In this document: one piece after another, positions 35,796 through 46,971 of the stretch
Layout: each line of letters starts with the position of its first letter
Position numbering within the stretch: the stretch's first letter is position 1
Assembly (NCBI GenBank): GCA_963737745.1
Contig: CAVTTR010000011.1
Location: forward strand, 95,633 to 159,632
Source of the DNA: Bog-473 sp963737745
GTDB taxonomy: Bacteria; Actinomycetota; Acidimicrobiia; Acidimicrobiales; RAAP-2
Direction of reading: 5' to 3'
DNA length: 64,000 bases
The notes under the pieces: model-generated
What the model saw: only the letters and a program-made list of their open reading frames with translations
Told to the model about the DNA's origin: nothing
Databases searched by the model: none
Program-made: the position numbers and the translations under genes

Positions 35796-36563
35796 AGGGC
35801 CTCCGTGGGTGGTTGTCGGGCGGGATGGGTCGGGCGACGAAACACGGAGAGGGCGAGGAAGACGACGACCCGCAGCAGGTAGCCGGCGGCCCGGGCCGGC
35901 GACTGGCTGGGCGATCCGGCCAGCCGGGGACGCATGGTCACCGGGACCTGATCGATCCTCCCGCCCACGTCCGCCACGATGATCAACGACTCGATCGTGT
36001 CCGACAGGTAGTCGGCCGGATAGCAACGGGCGAACAGCTCGATTGCGGCACGGTTGTGGGCCGCGGAAGCCCGAGGTCACGTCGGTCAGCTTGGTCTTGG
36101 TCACCCGGGAGAGGTGCCGGGCCAGAATGCGCATGGCCAGGCGCCGGGCCCGCGGCACGGCGATGTCGTCGGTGCCGGCGAACCGGGCCCCGATCACCAC
36201 CTGGGGGCCAGGCTCGGTATCGAGCTGGGCCAGGAGCAGCTTGATATCGCGGGCATCGTGCTGGCCGTCCGCGTCGACCTGGAGCAGGACGTCGTACCCG
36301 TGCGACTCCGCCACCCTGAAGCCGACCCGCATGGCTCCGCCGACCCCGAGGGTGAAGGGGTTGGTGACCACCTGGGCTCCGGCGGCCAAGGCCTGTTCAC
36401 CGGTGTCGTCGGACGAGCCGTCGTCCACCACCAAAATGGTGGCCCCGGCCACGGCGGTCTGCACCTCCTTGACCACCAGGCCCACGGTGCCGGCCTCGTT
36501 GAGGGCGGGCAGCACCACGAGCACACGCAGCGGCGTCCGCGGCGGCAGCGGCGGCGGGCTCAT
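35792..36563 (-). CDS. GT2, dolichyl/polyprenyl-phosphate mannose synthase-like, frameshifted
   Basis: N-terminal 'VLVVLPALNEAGTV', LVVDDGSSDDT and 'LLQVDADGQHD' (DxD) mark a GT2 enzyme of the DPM1 type, which makes polyprenyl-phosphate sugars used by GT-C enzymes such as the neighbours. The frame breaks at about 36058-36066 in 'TSGFRG'; the next frame continues 'HNRAAIELFARCY' and 'IESLIIVADVGGRI' and ends in perfect GTGA overlap with DUF2304, which confirms the join. It is coupled to the upstream GT-C gene by ATGA. Confidence 0.85.
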
Positions 36564-37933
36564 CCGGTCAGCGCCGGCACGTCTGGACGTTCATGCAGAG
36601 GGGGATCGAAAGGAGGCGGCTCGAGTTGGGGCGCCGGCTCGTGGCGCCGCAGGCGCGACCAGATGGCGTCGAGGGTGACGGCGCCCAGCAGCGCCAGTGA
36701 CACCTCGAAGGTGGTCCGGTAGCGGGTCTGGCCGAAGGTCAGGGCGGAGGCGCACACGACGTTGAGGCCGATGGCCCAGAGCGGGAACGAGGGCACCCGG
36801 CGTCGGCGCAGGATGACGGTGCCGGGGATCGAGAGCGCCAGCAGGACGTAGTACATGGCGAGTCCGACGGCGGCCCACGTGTAGGGCCGGGTCTCCACGT
36901 AGGAGTCGATCTGTATCTGCTCCAAGGGATGGAACAGAGCGAAGGTGCGGCCGATCTTGGCCAGGGTCACCGGCACCAGGCGGTTCTCGTGATGCCGCAG
37001 GTACGTGAGGGCGAGATGCTCGAACTCGTCCCCCTGCGCCACATCGTTTGCCTTGGGGTGCTCCTTGAACCACGGGCTGTACGAGTAGGCCAGCGCACAG
37101 GGCATCGACCAGTAGCCCTCGTTCGGGCCGGACCACACGGGGCCGCAGTCCGCTGAGGCCAAGGTGACCCCGAGGCCGGCCGATATGAACACGGGCTTGT
37201 GGAACCGGCTGAGGTTGTACCCGACCCAGGGTGCGACGACGAGCGCCGCCGCCAGTCCGGCGACCACGAGGACGGTGAGGCGGCTCCGCCAGCTGAGCAC
37301 CCGGGCCAACAAGATGATGGGAATGACGAGGAAGATGACGAGAAGGCTGAGCTCATCGCGCCCGAGCATGGTGATGCCCATGGCGACGCCGAGCCAGATC
37401 CCCCGTCTGAGGCTCGGGTCCTTCCAGAACCGGTAGGCGCAGAGCAGCAGCACGGCCACCAGCAAGGGGGCGATCGTCTCCGACAACGCCAGCTCGTTGG
37501 TCATCCAGATGTTGGGGTAGACGGCGATGAGGAAGGCGGTGATGAGTCCCGCCCGCCGCCCGGCGATCTCGCGCCCGGTGTACCCGCACGCCGCGATGCC
37601 GGCGGTGCCCAAGATGCAGCACCACACGCGCGCCGCCAGAAACGTCTTCAGACCGATGATCTGCGGGACGGTCTGCGCCAGGATGAACAAGGGGGGGAAG
37701 TCGGCGGACTGCACCACCTGGTGGTGCATCTTGGGCGGGATGTAGTAGTAGGGATTGATGAAGCCGTGCCCCTCGAGCAGGAGCTTGGCCCCGTTGAAGT
37801 AGAAGTACGCGTCCCCCCCGGCGATCTTCCCCGGATCGACGTAGACGCTGGCCAGCCGGATGCCGAGACCGATCAGCATGCACAGCCCCAACCACATCCA
37901 CCAGTTGTTCGGCGACCTCCTCCCGTGGCGCAT
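36560..37933 (-). CDS. GT-C (family 39-like) membrane glycosyltransferase
   Basis: 457 residues with about 11 helices. The first loop has 'VDPGKIAGGDAYFYFNGAKLL' with acidic residues where GT39 enzymes have catalytic Asp, and 'YPNIWMTNELALSETIAPLL' resembles family members. TAGGCT (reverse strand, 37947-37942) lies 8 nt before the ATG, fitting a leaderless transcript. It heads GT-C, GT2, DUF2304. Substrate unknown. Confidence 0.8.
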   Translation of the reverse strand: MRHGRRSPNNWWMWLGLCMLIGLGIRLASVYVDPGKIAGGDAYFYFNGAKLLLEGHGFINPYYYIPPKMHHQVVQSADFPPLFILAQTVPQIIGLKTFLAARVWCCILGTAGIAACGYTGREIAGRRAGLITAFLIAVYPNIWMTNELALSETIAPLLVAVLLLCAYRFWKDPSLRRGIWLGVAMGITMLGRDELSLLVIFLVIPIILLARVLSWRSRLTVLVVAGLAAALVVAPWVGYNLSRFHKPVFISAGLGVTLASADCGPVWSGPNEGYWSMPCALAYSYSPWFKEHPKANDVAQGDEFEHLALTYLRHHENRLVPVTLAKIGRTFALFHPLEQIQIDSYVETRPYTWAAVGLAMYYVLLALSIPGTVILRRRRVPSFPLWAIGLNVVCASALTFGQTRYRTTFEVSLALLGAVTLDAIWSRLRRHEPAPQLEPPPFDPPLHERPDVPALTG

Positions 37934-37993
37934 GAGGGGTCAGCCTATGTCGCGGCGCCGGCAGATCGCCGTGACGTGCAACGATCATTGGCC

Positions 37994-39980
37994 GTGACCG
38001 CTACGGATCTGGCTCCCGGCGCGCCACCGCACGTCGAGTCCGCCGCCGCCCCGTCGCGCGACCACATCGCCGGGCTGGACGGCATCCGAGCCGTAGCGGT
38101 CATCGGCGTGCTCGGCTTCCACGCCGGCGTGGCCGGATTCGGCGGCGGCCTGCTCGGCGTGGACATCTTCTTCGTGCTCTCGGGCTATCTCATCACCTCG
38201 CTGCTGGTGGCCGAATGGACCCGCACGGGCAATCTGAGCTTTCTGCGCTTCTATGAGCGGCGGGCCCGCCGCCTGCTGCCGGGTCTGTTCCTGCTCCTGC
38301 TTCTGGTGGCGGCCTACGCCCACTGGTTCGCCGAAACCGACACGCTGAGCGAGCTCCGGGGGGATGCGTTCTCAACGTTGGCCTACGTGGCCAACTGGCG
38401 CTTCATCTTCTCCGGGCAGAGCTATTTCGTGCACTTCGGTCCGCCGTCACCGCTCCTGCACACGTGGTCGCTGGCCGTCGAAGAGCAGTTCTATCTGATC
38501 TGGCCCGGTGTGGCGCTCCTCGTGATGCGCTGGCGGGGACGGCGGGGACTGGCCGTGGTGGCTGCCGCCGGGGTCGTGCTGTCGGCCCTCGTGACCGTGG
38601 TCCTGTTCCACCACGGCGTGAGCGTCTCGCGCCTCTATTACGGCACCGACGTCCGGACCCAGGAAGTCATGGTCGGTGCCTTGCTGGCCCTCGTGGCGCC
38701 CTCGATCGTCCGCCGGGCCGGTCGCGGCGGCGTGGCCCTGGTCGGCACGATCGCCGCGCTCGACGTTGCTGTGGGCGCTCCATGCCGTGAGCGGTCAAGG
38801 CTCGTTTCTCTACCAGGGCGGGTTCCTGCTGATCGCCACAGCCACGGCCGGCGTCATCCTTCTGGTCATGGTGCGCCCGGGGGCGGTGGTGGCCCGGGTG
38901 CTCGGCTCTGTGGTTCTCGGCTACATCGGGCGGATCTCCTACGGCCTCTACCTGTACCACTACCCGCTGTTCTTGATGATCGACAATCAGCACACCGGGC
39001 TCACCGGGCCGACCCTCCTCGGCGCCCGGCTCGGCGCCACGCTGGCCGCCGCCGTCGTTTCGTACCACGGCATCGAGATGCCGATCCGGCAACGCCGGGT
39101 TCTCCAAGGCTGGCATTTCGTGGCGGCCCTGCCCCTCGCCGTCGGAGTGGTCGTCGTAGCCCTCGTGCTGTCGACGACGGCCCCCACCCCCTCGGCGGCG
39201 GTCAAGGCGGCGCACGCCAACTTGTTCGCCCTGCCGAAGGCACCGCCGGCCGGCCTGCCCCCCGGCCAACAGGTCCATGTCCTCCTCCTGGGCGACTCGA
39301 TGGCCCTCACCCTCGGCTACGGGCTCAAGGTGCATGCGTCACGCTGGGGTGCCACGATCGACAACCAGGGCCAGATCGGGTGCGACCTGGATCCGAACAG
39401 CACGGTCAACATTGAGGGATCCATCACCAAGGCGGCCCAAGGGTGCGCCGGTTGGCCGACCACGTGGCGCAAGATGGTCGATCGGCTCGATCCCGACGTC
39501 GTGGCGGTGGAGTTGGGCCGCTGGGAGGTGTCCGATCGCACCGTCGACGGCCACTGGACCCGGATCGGGCAGCCGGCGTGGGATCACCTCTATGCCTCCG
39601 AGCTGGCTCAGGCCATTCGGATCCTGTCCTCGAAGGGGGCGCACGTGGTGATCTTCACGCTGCCCTACATCGCCCAGACGACCGAGGCGCCGAACGGGAC
39701 TCCCTGGGACATCAACCAACCGGTGCGGACCAACGAGTACAACGCGGTGGTGCGCCAGGTGGTCGCCGGCTCCTCGGGCCATGCGTCGGTCTTCGATCTG
39801 AACCGCGCCGTCGATCCCCACGGCGTCTACACGTCGTACCTCGACGGCGTGCGGGTCCGCAACGCCGACGACGAACACCTGTCCGTCCTGGGCGGGGAGC
39901 TCCTGCGGCCGCTGATCCTGCCCACCCTGGTGCAGCTGGGACTGCCCCACGCCCGGGCGCGCATCAGTAGTATGCGCTGA
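37994..39980 (+). CDS. Acyltransferase 3 with SGNH domain (OafA-like), frameshifted
   Basis: The N-terminal acyltransferase 3 domain has about ten helices with 'GLDGIRAVAVIGVLGFH', 'FFVLSGYLIT' and 'RRARRLLPGLF'. The C-terminal SGNH domain has LLLGDSMALT (catalytic Ser) and a late DDEH (Asp-His). Such AT3-SGNH proteins O-acetylate surface polysaccharides. The frame shifts at about 38757-38764, continuing as 'TLLWALHAVSGQGS'; both parts match the family. GTG 37994 is 60 bases from the divergent GT-C gene. Confidence 0.85.
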
Positions 39981-39999
39981 TTCCAATGCGGGGGGCGGC

Positions 40000-41217
40000 G
40001 TGACAGACGGCAGCACAGGCGAGCCCGTCGGACCGCTGGACCCGGCCGAGGACCACCAACGTCGGCGGGACCAGAGCCGGGACCGTATCCGTCGGACGGC
40101 ACTCGAGGCCGGCATCCGTCGGGTCGACGTGGTGGCCTGGCGCGACCTCGATGACGCCGAGGCCGGCGGGTCCGAGCTGCACGCGCACGAGATCCTCGAG
40201 CGCTGGGCCGACGCCGGCATCGACGTACGACTCTGGACATCGAGGGTGGACGGGGCGGCTCGTGAGATCGTCCGCCACCGGTACACGGTCAACCGCCGGG
40301 CCGGCCGCTACGCCGTGTTCCCCCGGACGGCCCTGGCCGGAATCCGGCGCAAGATCGGGACGGGCGACGCCCTGGTCGAGATCTGGAACGGCATGCCCTT
40401 CTTCTCGCCGCTGTGGAGCCGGACGCCCCGCATCGTCTTCCTGCATCACGTCCACGCCGAGATGTGGGACATGGTCCTCTCGCCCAGCCTCGCCCGCCTC
40501 GGCCGCACGATCGAGTCCCGGATCGCCCCGCCCTTCTACCGCAAGAGTCAGATCGTCACCCTGTCGGAGTCGGCCCGGCGCGATCTGGTCCGGAGGCTGC
40601 GACACCCCGCCGACCGGGTCAGCGTCGTCCCCCCCGGCGTCGAGGCACGGTTTACGCCCGCCGGGTCCCTCAGCCCGACCCCGCTGGTGATCGGGGTGGG
40701 GCGGCTCGTCCCGGTCAAGCGGTTCGACCTCTTCATTGAGGCGATGATCGCCCTCAAGGCCCGTCAACCCCAGCTCCAAGCCATGATCATCGGCGAGGGC
40801 TACGAGCGCCCGGAGCTCGAAACGCAGATCGCCGCCGCGGGAGCGGGCGAGTGGTTCTCGCTGCCGGGCCGGCTTTCCGACGCCGACCTGATCGACGCCT
40901 ACCGTCGGGCCTGGGTCGTGGGCTCGACCTCGTCGCACGAGGGCTGGGGCATGACCCTGACCGAGGCTGCCGCCTGCGGCACCCCTGCCGTCGCTACCCG
41001 GATCGCGGGCCATGAAGATGCGGTCATCGACGGTGCATCCGGATTTCTCGTGACGTCGGTACCCGAGATGGTGGAGGCGATGGACTCGATCCTGTCCAAC
41101 CCGATGCTGCGCCGCCGGCTGAGCCAGGGTGCGCTGCGTCGGGTCGAGGACTTGACATGGGAGCAGGCGGCATTGCGAGCGCTCGAAGCTCTGGCGGCCC
41201 AGGTCAACCGGCGATGA
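40000..41217 (+). CDS. Family 4 glycosyltransferase
   Basis: 405 residues, GT-B fold. The N-terminal 'DAEAGGSELHAHEI' loop and the C-terminal donor-binding part with 'IGVGRLVPVKRFDLFIEA', 'SSHEGWGMTLTEAAACGTPAVAT' (ExxxxxE type) place it in GT4. GTG 40000 is 19 bases after the preceding stop. It transfers a nucleotide-activated sugar inside the cell, probably building the glycan that neighbours flip and acylate. Confidence 0.88.
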   Translation: MTDGSTGEPVGPLDPAEDHQRRRDQSRDRIRRTALEAGIRRVDVVAWRDLDDAEAGGSELHAHEILERWADAGIDVRLWTSRVDGAAREIVRHRYTVNRRAGRYAVFPRTALAGIRRKIGTGDALVEIWNGMPFFSPLWSRTPRIVFLHHVHAEMWDMVLSPSLARLGRTIESRIAPPFYRKSQIVTLSESARRDLVRRLRHPADRVSVVPPGVEARFTPAGSLSPTPLVIGVGRLVPVKRFDLFIEAMIALKARQPQLQAMIIGEGYERPELETQIAAAGAGEWFSLPGRLSDADLIDAYRRAWVVGSTSSHEGWGMTLTEAAACGTPAVATRIAGHEDAVIDGASGFLVTSVPEMVEAMDSILSNPMLRRRLSQGALRRVEDLTWEQAALRALEALAAQVNRR

Positions 41218-42515
41218 TCGACGACGTCGGCACGGTCGAGGCGCTCGATATCGCGCCGGAAGCCGTCGACGTCGACGTCGGCGCGGCGCCGGTCCGCCGT
41301 CGAAAGCGGGACGAGCCGGTCAAGCCCCGGCGCTTTCCCTGCTTCGACGGTCTCCGGGCCATCGCCGCCGTCACCGTGGTGATGGTCCATACGGCGTTCG
41401 TCTCGGGCTTCACCACTTCCTCGCCTGAGGGGATCTACACGTCACGACTCGAGATCGGCGTCACCGTCTTCTTCCTGATCTCGGGCTTCCTCTTGTACCG
41501 CCCCTTTGCGGCGTCGCACATCGCAGGACGGACAGCCCCCGCCACCGGACCGTTTTGGGCCCGCCGCTTCCTGCGGATCGTGCCCGCCTACTGGCTGGCC
41601 TTCACCGTGGTGAGTTATGTCATGAAGGGTGACGTCCACCTTCTCCACGGCTGGCACAACGACCTCATCTATTACGGCTTCGCCCAGATCTACTTCCCCA
41701 AGGTGGTGCTTACCGGCGTTTCGCAGGCCTGGTCCCTGAACACCGAGATCACCTTCTATCTCTTCCTCCCGCTGTACGCGGCGGCGGTCGCCCTGCGCCG
41801 CAGCCGGCGATCGGATCGCGCCCAGCTCCTCTGCGAGCTCCTGGGCGTGGCGGTTCTCATCGGCATCAGCCTGGGCTTCCGCACGTTCCTGTTCCACCAG
41901 CACACGCTCGAAGCGCATGTGATGCCCATCTGGCTGCCCTCCTGGCTCGACATGTTCGGCCTGGGCATGTTCCTCGCCGTCATGAGCAGCTGGCTGGCCC
42001 ACCGTGACCGCCAGCCGCGTTGGCTGTGGTCCCCGTTCATGCCCTGGATCAGCTGGGCCTGTGCCGGCGTGGCGTTCTGGGCCGTGTCCAACCTGCACAT
42101 CCCGATCGTCCCCATTTACACCGACCACCTGAGGATGAATCTCGAACGCCAGAGCCTGTACGGGGCGTTCGCCTTCTTCCTCCTCCTGCCGGCCGTTTTC
42201 GGTCCCCAGCCACGCGGGCTGATCCGTCGTTTTCTGGCCTGCAAGCCCATGCTGGGTCTGGGTCTGGTCTCGTACGGCGTGTATCTCTGGCACCAGGGAT
42301 GGCTCCTCGTGTATCTCCGGTGGACCCACCGCAATCTGAACTTCCCCTTCGGCATTCCGTGGTGGCAGCTGTTCCTCGCCGTCCTCGGCTTGTCGGTGGC
42401 CAGCGCGACCTTGAGCTACGTCTTCTTCGAACGCCCGATCCTCAACTTGAAGGATCGCATCGGATGGTGGACGCGGCAGAGCCGTCCGGCCCACGCCTCC
42501 CGACCATCCTCTTAG
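41214..42515 (+). CDS. Acyltransferase 3 family protein
   Basis: 433 residues from ATG 41214, overlapping the GT4 stop by ATGA; an earlier start in the same frame lies inside the GT4 gene. A basic cytoplasmic segment precedes 'CFDGLRAIAAVTVVMVH', then 'FFLISGFLLYRPF', 'RRFLRIVPAYW' and about ten helices, ending in the usual 'FFERPIL'. No SGNH domain. It would acylate a surface sugar. The stop overlaps the convergent AftD-like gene by 4 bases. Confidence 0.87.
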   Translation: MIDDVGTVEALDIAPEAVDVDVGAAPVRRRKRDEPVKPRRFPCFDGLRAIAAVTVVMVHTAFVSGFTTSSPEGIYTSRLEIGVTVFFLISGFLLYRPFAASHIAGRTAPATGPFWARRFLRIVPAYWLAFTVVSYVMKGDVHLLHGWHNDLIYYGFAQIYFPKVVLTGVSQAWSLNTEITFYLFLPLYAAAVALRRSRRSDRAQLLCELLGVAVLIGISLGFRTFLFHQHTLEAHVMPIWLPSWLDMFGLGMFLAVMSSWLAHRDRQPRWLWSPFMPWISWACAGVAFWAVSNLHIPIVPIYTDHLRMNLERQSLYGAFAFFLLLPAVFGPQPRGLIRRFLACKPMLGLGLVSYGVYLWHQGWLLVYLRWTHRNLNFPFGIPWWQLFLAVLGLSVASATLSYVFFERPILNLKDRIGWWTRQSRPAHASRPSS

Positions 42516-45500
42516 GCGGGGGGCGCCTCATCCGGGGGGTCATCTGCACGGCGCAGCTCCACGAATGCGTCGGCGGCGAGGAGGGCCACGGCGGCCCAGG
42601 CCAGTTCCGCCGCCGTCGAGAAGGTGGGCGCCCATGTGCCCCCCGCAGCCACGGGGTGGGTGGTCTGGTCCACCACCACGATGGCCCCGGCCGCAATCAT
42701 CAGCCCAACGGCGCCTGCGGTCAGGAGACGGCGGGCCCCCGTCACCCACATGGCCCCTGCCGTGGCCGCCCCGACCACCAGCCCGATCCAGGGCCGGGTG
42801 ACGATAGCCATGGTCACAGCGGGAACCAGGGCGGTGACCACGACGACCCGTGGTCGGGCTCGGGTGCGAGCCGGCGTGTACGTGAGAGGCGAGACCAGGG
42901 TGGCCCCGGCCGAATCCGTGAACGCCGACGAGCGCCGCCGCCTCCTCCGGACGTGGAACGGACTGAAGCCGATGATGAGGGCCGCAGCGAGGCCGGCCCC
43001 CGAGACCAGCAGCGCGGCCCAGACCGCCTGTTGGGGTCCCCACCGGAGGGTGAGCGTGAGTGTTCCGTTGTGGATTTCCCCCGCCACTGTCCGCGGATTC
43101 ACGATCCACCCGTTGGCGAAACCGTCGATCATCTCGGGCGCCCCGAGCGACGGCCCACCTGCGATGGTCGCCGTCCACCCTTTATTGATGCTCTCGCCGA
43201 GCACGAGGTGGAAGGGGGCCGTCGAGGCCGTGATGCCCTTCAACTGGACGTGGATGGTGGTGGCGGACTGCGAGGTGACGTGAGCCTTCGGCACGCTGGT
43301 CGCATGCGTCGGGGCGACCAGCGCTGTGGCGGACACGGCGGAGTCGAGGGCCAGCTCGTCCAGATTCAACCCGGTCGTGTGGCCGTTCGCCGCCTCGAGG
43401 ACATGTGTGCCGGCCGCGAGCTGCAGTCCGGCTGCATCGGGCCCGCAGAGCGACACCTTCAGGCCGTTCCCGGCCAGTGCGGTGGAAGACGAGCCGCTGA
43501 CGCTGAGCCAGACCGGCTGCCCGTCCATGCTGAGAAGATCGCTCTGGCACGAGGTCGGGATCTTCGCGGGCGGGGGTGGGTCGACGACGCCGGGAATGCC
43601 CAGCTCGGCGATGCCCACTGGAAGAGCGATCAACTGGCGTGAGGAGTAGCTCCGGGTGAAGCGGAGCTTGACGCCGGACACGGTGAATTGCAGGTGTTGC
43701 CCGTGCTGGGCCGGGAAGCTCACCGGGACCGTGACGCCGACCCGGCCTTGGTCCCGGCCTTGAGCGGGGGAAGGGCGACCTTGGTCGAGCCGTTCTCGGT
43801 GGCGACCGTCAGCTCGGTCGGGACCGAGTGCGTGCCGTCGTCCACGATCTGCAGGTTGAGATGGTCGAAGGTGATCGGCTTGGGGAGATCGACGTGGATC
43901 CACGAGCCGAGCTGGCTCGCTTTGCCGAAGCCCGGACTCCAAACCGTCGCCGGGTTCCCATCGAGGGCGGCGGAAGCCCCGGCGCCCAAGTCTCCCGGAA
44001 GCCGTCCCTTCGAGTACGCCACGATCCCCGAGGCCTGTTGGCGTCCGACGAGGCGGTCGATCTGGTCGTCGGGAATGAGCGCATTGATCCTGGCCGTCCC
44101 CGTCAGGGTGAAGGTGCGGGCCGTGGGCAGCTCGAAGGATCGGTCCAGACTGACCTCAGGGTCCTGGCGAGGCGGGTAGGGAGAGACGCGTTGGCGGGTG
44201 AGCAAGATGACCAGCCGGTCGGCGGCGGTCGAGCTACCGGTGGCCCCCAGCACGTCGCTCGGCAGGTCGATGAGCTCGGTCGCCGTGATGTTGGCCACCC
44301 GGACCTCGGAGAAGCCGACCGAGGACGGCCCGGCGTTCAGGTCGGTGCCCTTCAGGTTGGTGGCGTCGATCCGGATCCTCAGCGTTTTGAACGTTCTGGT
44401 CGGGAACGTGATCGTCTGCCCCTGCGCCGTCCGCGAGTCCGCGCCGAGGTGGACGGTGAGCGGATGGCCCCCGTCGAAGGTGAGCGTGGCCTTGGTGATC
44501 CACCGGTTGTTGCCACCGGTGAGTGGCTGGACCAGGTTCACGGCACTCGTGGTCGTGGGCTGGTCGAATTGCACCTGCCACCACTGGCCCAGCGGCTGGC
44601 CGAACGCACCGGTCTCCCAGGCCGTGTCGGTATTTCCGTCAATGGCCTGCGAGGGCCGGTCCTCGGGCAGATAGGTGACGGTGTCCCCGTACGACGAGGC
44701 CGTCACCGCATGCACCCCAACATACGAAGCCAGCGTGTACGAAGTGATCGGCGCCCCGGGAAAGAGCACGACGGGGGAGTTCGACGCGTCGGTCTGCTGG
44801 GGTTGGGTGGCGGTGAGGGTCTGACCCGCTTCGTCGACGATGGTGTCCCATCGGAAGGCCCGCCGGCGATTGGTGTCGGTGACCACCACCGTCGCACCTT
44901 CCCCCAGTGCCGTCTTCAGCTGGCCCGGGTGCTGGTCGAGCGTGCCGGCGTCGAGCACGGTGGGGTTATTGGCCAGCAAGCCGGCTCCGGCCGCGGCGAC
45001 CAGACCTTCCCCGTCGCCATCGAGCACCACCGGCGACGCAGTGGCCTCGGTCCGCACGATCGGCCGCGGGTTGGCGACCGCCATCACCTCCAGCGGGCAG
45101 GGCTCCACCGGGTTGGGGTGCGCCAGTGCTTCCTCGTCCAGCTGGGGCAGCGGACCATGATCGGGCCGGGGGGTCCCGTAGCAGGCGGGTTTGCCGAGTC
45201 CCTTGGGCGTCGGCTGCAGTTGGGCCCAGAGCTGTGCCGGCGGGGGCTGGTCGTAGTGCTCGTAGTTGAGATCCGATTGGACCAGCACGTCACCCACGCT
45301 CATGAGACGGGCGATCGGGGCGAGGGCATTGGGGTTCGAGGCTCCCACCTGCATCGGATCGTCGAGGGCGTAGAGGAGATCCTCGGTGGCCGTCGATCCC
45401 TGCGGGACCTGCTCCCGGCTGACATAGCCCCGATTGAGGAGGGCCGGATACACGGGGTCAGTGGTGTCCCCATAGTCGTAGTTGGCGAAGTCGGAGCCGG

Positions 45501-46899
45501 GGATGCCCAACACCCTGGTGCCGGCTCCCTCATGGTTCAAAGCCTTCGCGGCAGCCAGGGTGGAGGCGGGAAGCTTGGCCGGTTGCGTGTATTTGTCGGC
45601 CACCGTCGAACCGTTGAAGGCCGGGGGATTGGAAGCGGCCACGACGGCCACCGACAGGGCGGCGGCGCCCAGGGCCAAAAGGCGTGAGCGCTGAGCGAGT
45701 GCATTGATGCCGGCGCCTAGCAGCATGGCCAAGCCGAGAAGGAGCAGCGGGGTGGCGCGGTCGGTGGAGCGAAGGGCCAGGCCGGCTGAGGTATCGGTCA
45801 TGAAGGCCTTGAGGGCGTGCCCGAACCAGGTGGGGTCGGTGAAGGGGTAGGTCCCGACCGCAAGCACCAGTCCGACCAGCACGAGAAGCACGAAAAACGC
45901 CCGGGCCCGCCAGCGGGTGAAGACGGCGGCGATGAAGGCCAGCGCCGGCACCACGAAGCCAAAGGCCAAGGGGACAATTTCCTGGGTCAGTTGCACCGAC
46001 GACGACACCCAAGGCCCGAGGCGGTCGGTGCCGTAGAAGTACCAATATCCCAACCCCCGCAGGACCTCTATCGGCGTGGAAGTCTGGCTGACGGTCTGGA
46101 CCGTTTCGGTGGTCTGAAGGATGGCCACGCCGAACCCGCCCTCAATGGCGAGTCCGACGATCCACCACAGGGAGACCACGAGGGACATCCCGGCCAACTT
46201 GAGCGCCGCGACCCCGGCCTGGCGCCACGATGCCTCCCGCAGGCCGACCACGGCATAGACGAGCCAGAGTGCCGGCCCAATGCCGACGTACAGCAGCGAC
46301 GTCGCGTTGATACTGCTCACCAGCGCCACGACGACGGCGAAACGGGCGCAGTCGCGCCAGCCACCCCGGCGCACCGCCAACGCAGCGAACGCCAGCAGCC
46401 ACGGGAGTCCGGCCCAGGGGAGCAACAGGACCGAGATCCGCCCCACGTACTGCAGGAAGTAGGGCGAGAACATGTAGGCGAAAGCGGCCACGTACGGCCC
46501 CAGACCCCTGAGGCCGAGCGTCCGGCACAAAAAGAGGACCCCCGCCCCGGCGGCGAACAGGATCGTGCCGACCCACAGGCGCTGCGCCACCCACACCGGA
46601 ACCCCGATGGTGTGGAAGAGCCAGAAGAACGGCCCCATCGGGAACAGGTAGCCGATCTGCTGGTGGGTCACGGTCCCGAGTCCGACGGTCGGATCCCACA
46701 TCGAGGCGGACGCCGGGATGAAGCGGTTGATATCGAGATACAGGTAGGTCTTGGTGTCCGAGCTCACCACCCCGGGCTGGGCCAGCAACTGGGGCACATA
46801 GGCGACCAAGCCCAAGAGCAGATAGGCGATCCACTCCACGACGCCTCGCGCCCGTCCCCGTGCCTGTCCCCGTTCGGTGGTCACCCCCGCAGGGCTCAC
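42512..46899 (-). CDS. AftD-like alpha-(1->3)-arabinofuranosyltransferase homologue, frameshifted
   Basis: About 1,460 residues. The N-terminal GT-C part (about 12 helices) has 'VVSSDTKTYLYLDINRF' and family sequence of DUF3367/AftD. The large exported part holds two discoidin-like carbohydrate-binding modules ('NTDTAWETGAFGQPLGQWW' and 'NPATVWSPGFGKASQLGSWI'), and C-terminal helices close the protein. The frame shifts at about 43742-43747, continuing 'RVGVTVPVSFPAQ', consistent with one missing C. GTG 46899 has AAGGAG 4 nt upstream. In mycobacteria AftD adds arabinose to arabinogalactan; the substrate here is unknown. Confidence 0.83.
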
Positions 46900-46931
46900 G
46901 CAGCTCCTTGATCGTCGTCCGGCAGCGGCGC

Positions 46932-46937
46932 ATTGTA
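46932..46937 (-). promoter_or_regulatory. -10 box for the AftD-like gene
   Basis: TACAAT on the reverse strand, 32 bases before the GTG start, gives a leader that includes the AAGGAG ribosome site (46909-46904). It lies within 30 bases of the oppositely directed coaE box TAGAGT, so the two promoters are back to back. Confidence 0.45.
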
Positions 46938-46957
46938 GGCGCCCCCGTCCGTCCGGT

Positions 46958-46963
46958 TAGAGT
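46958..46963 (+). promoter_or_regulatory. Leaderless -10 box for coaE
   Basis: TAGAGT lies 8 nt before the coaE GTG at 46972, with no ribosome site between, fitting transcription that begins at the start codon. Confidence 0.45.
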
Positions 46964-46971
46964 TCGCCCTC

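Noticed and set aside
42512..43942. Separate 476-residue gene downstream of the AftD-like gene
   Set aside because: Its first part is out of frame with conserved AftD-like sequence and the two frames join smoothly at about 43745; it is the C-terminal part of one gene.
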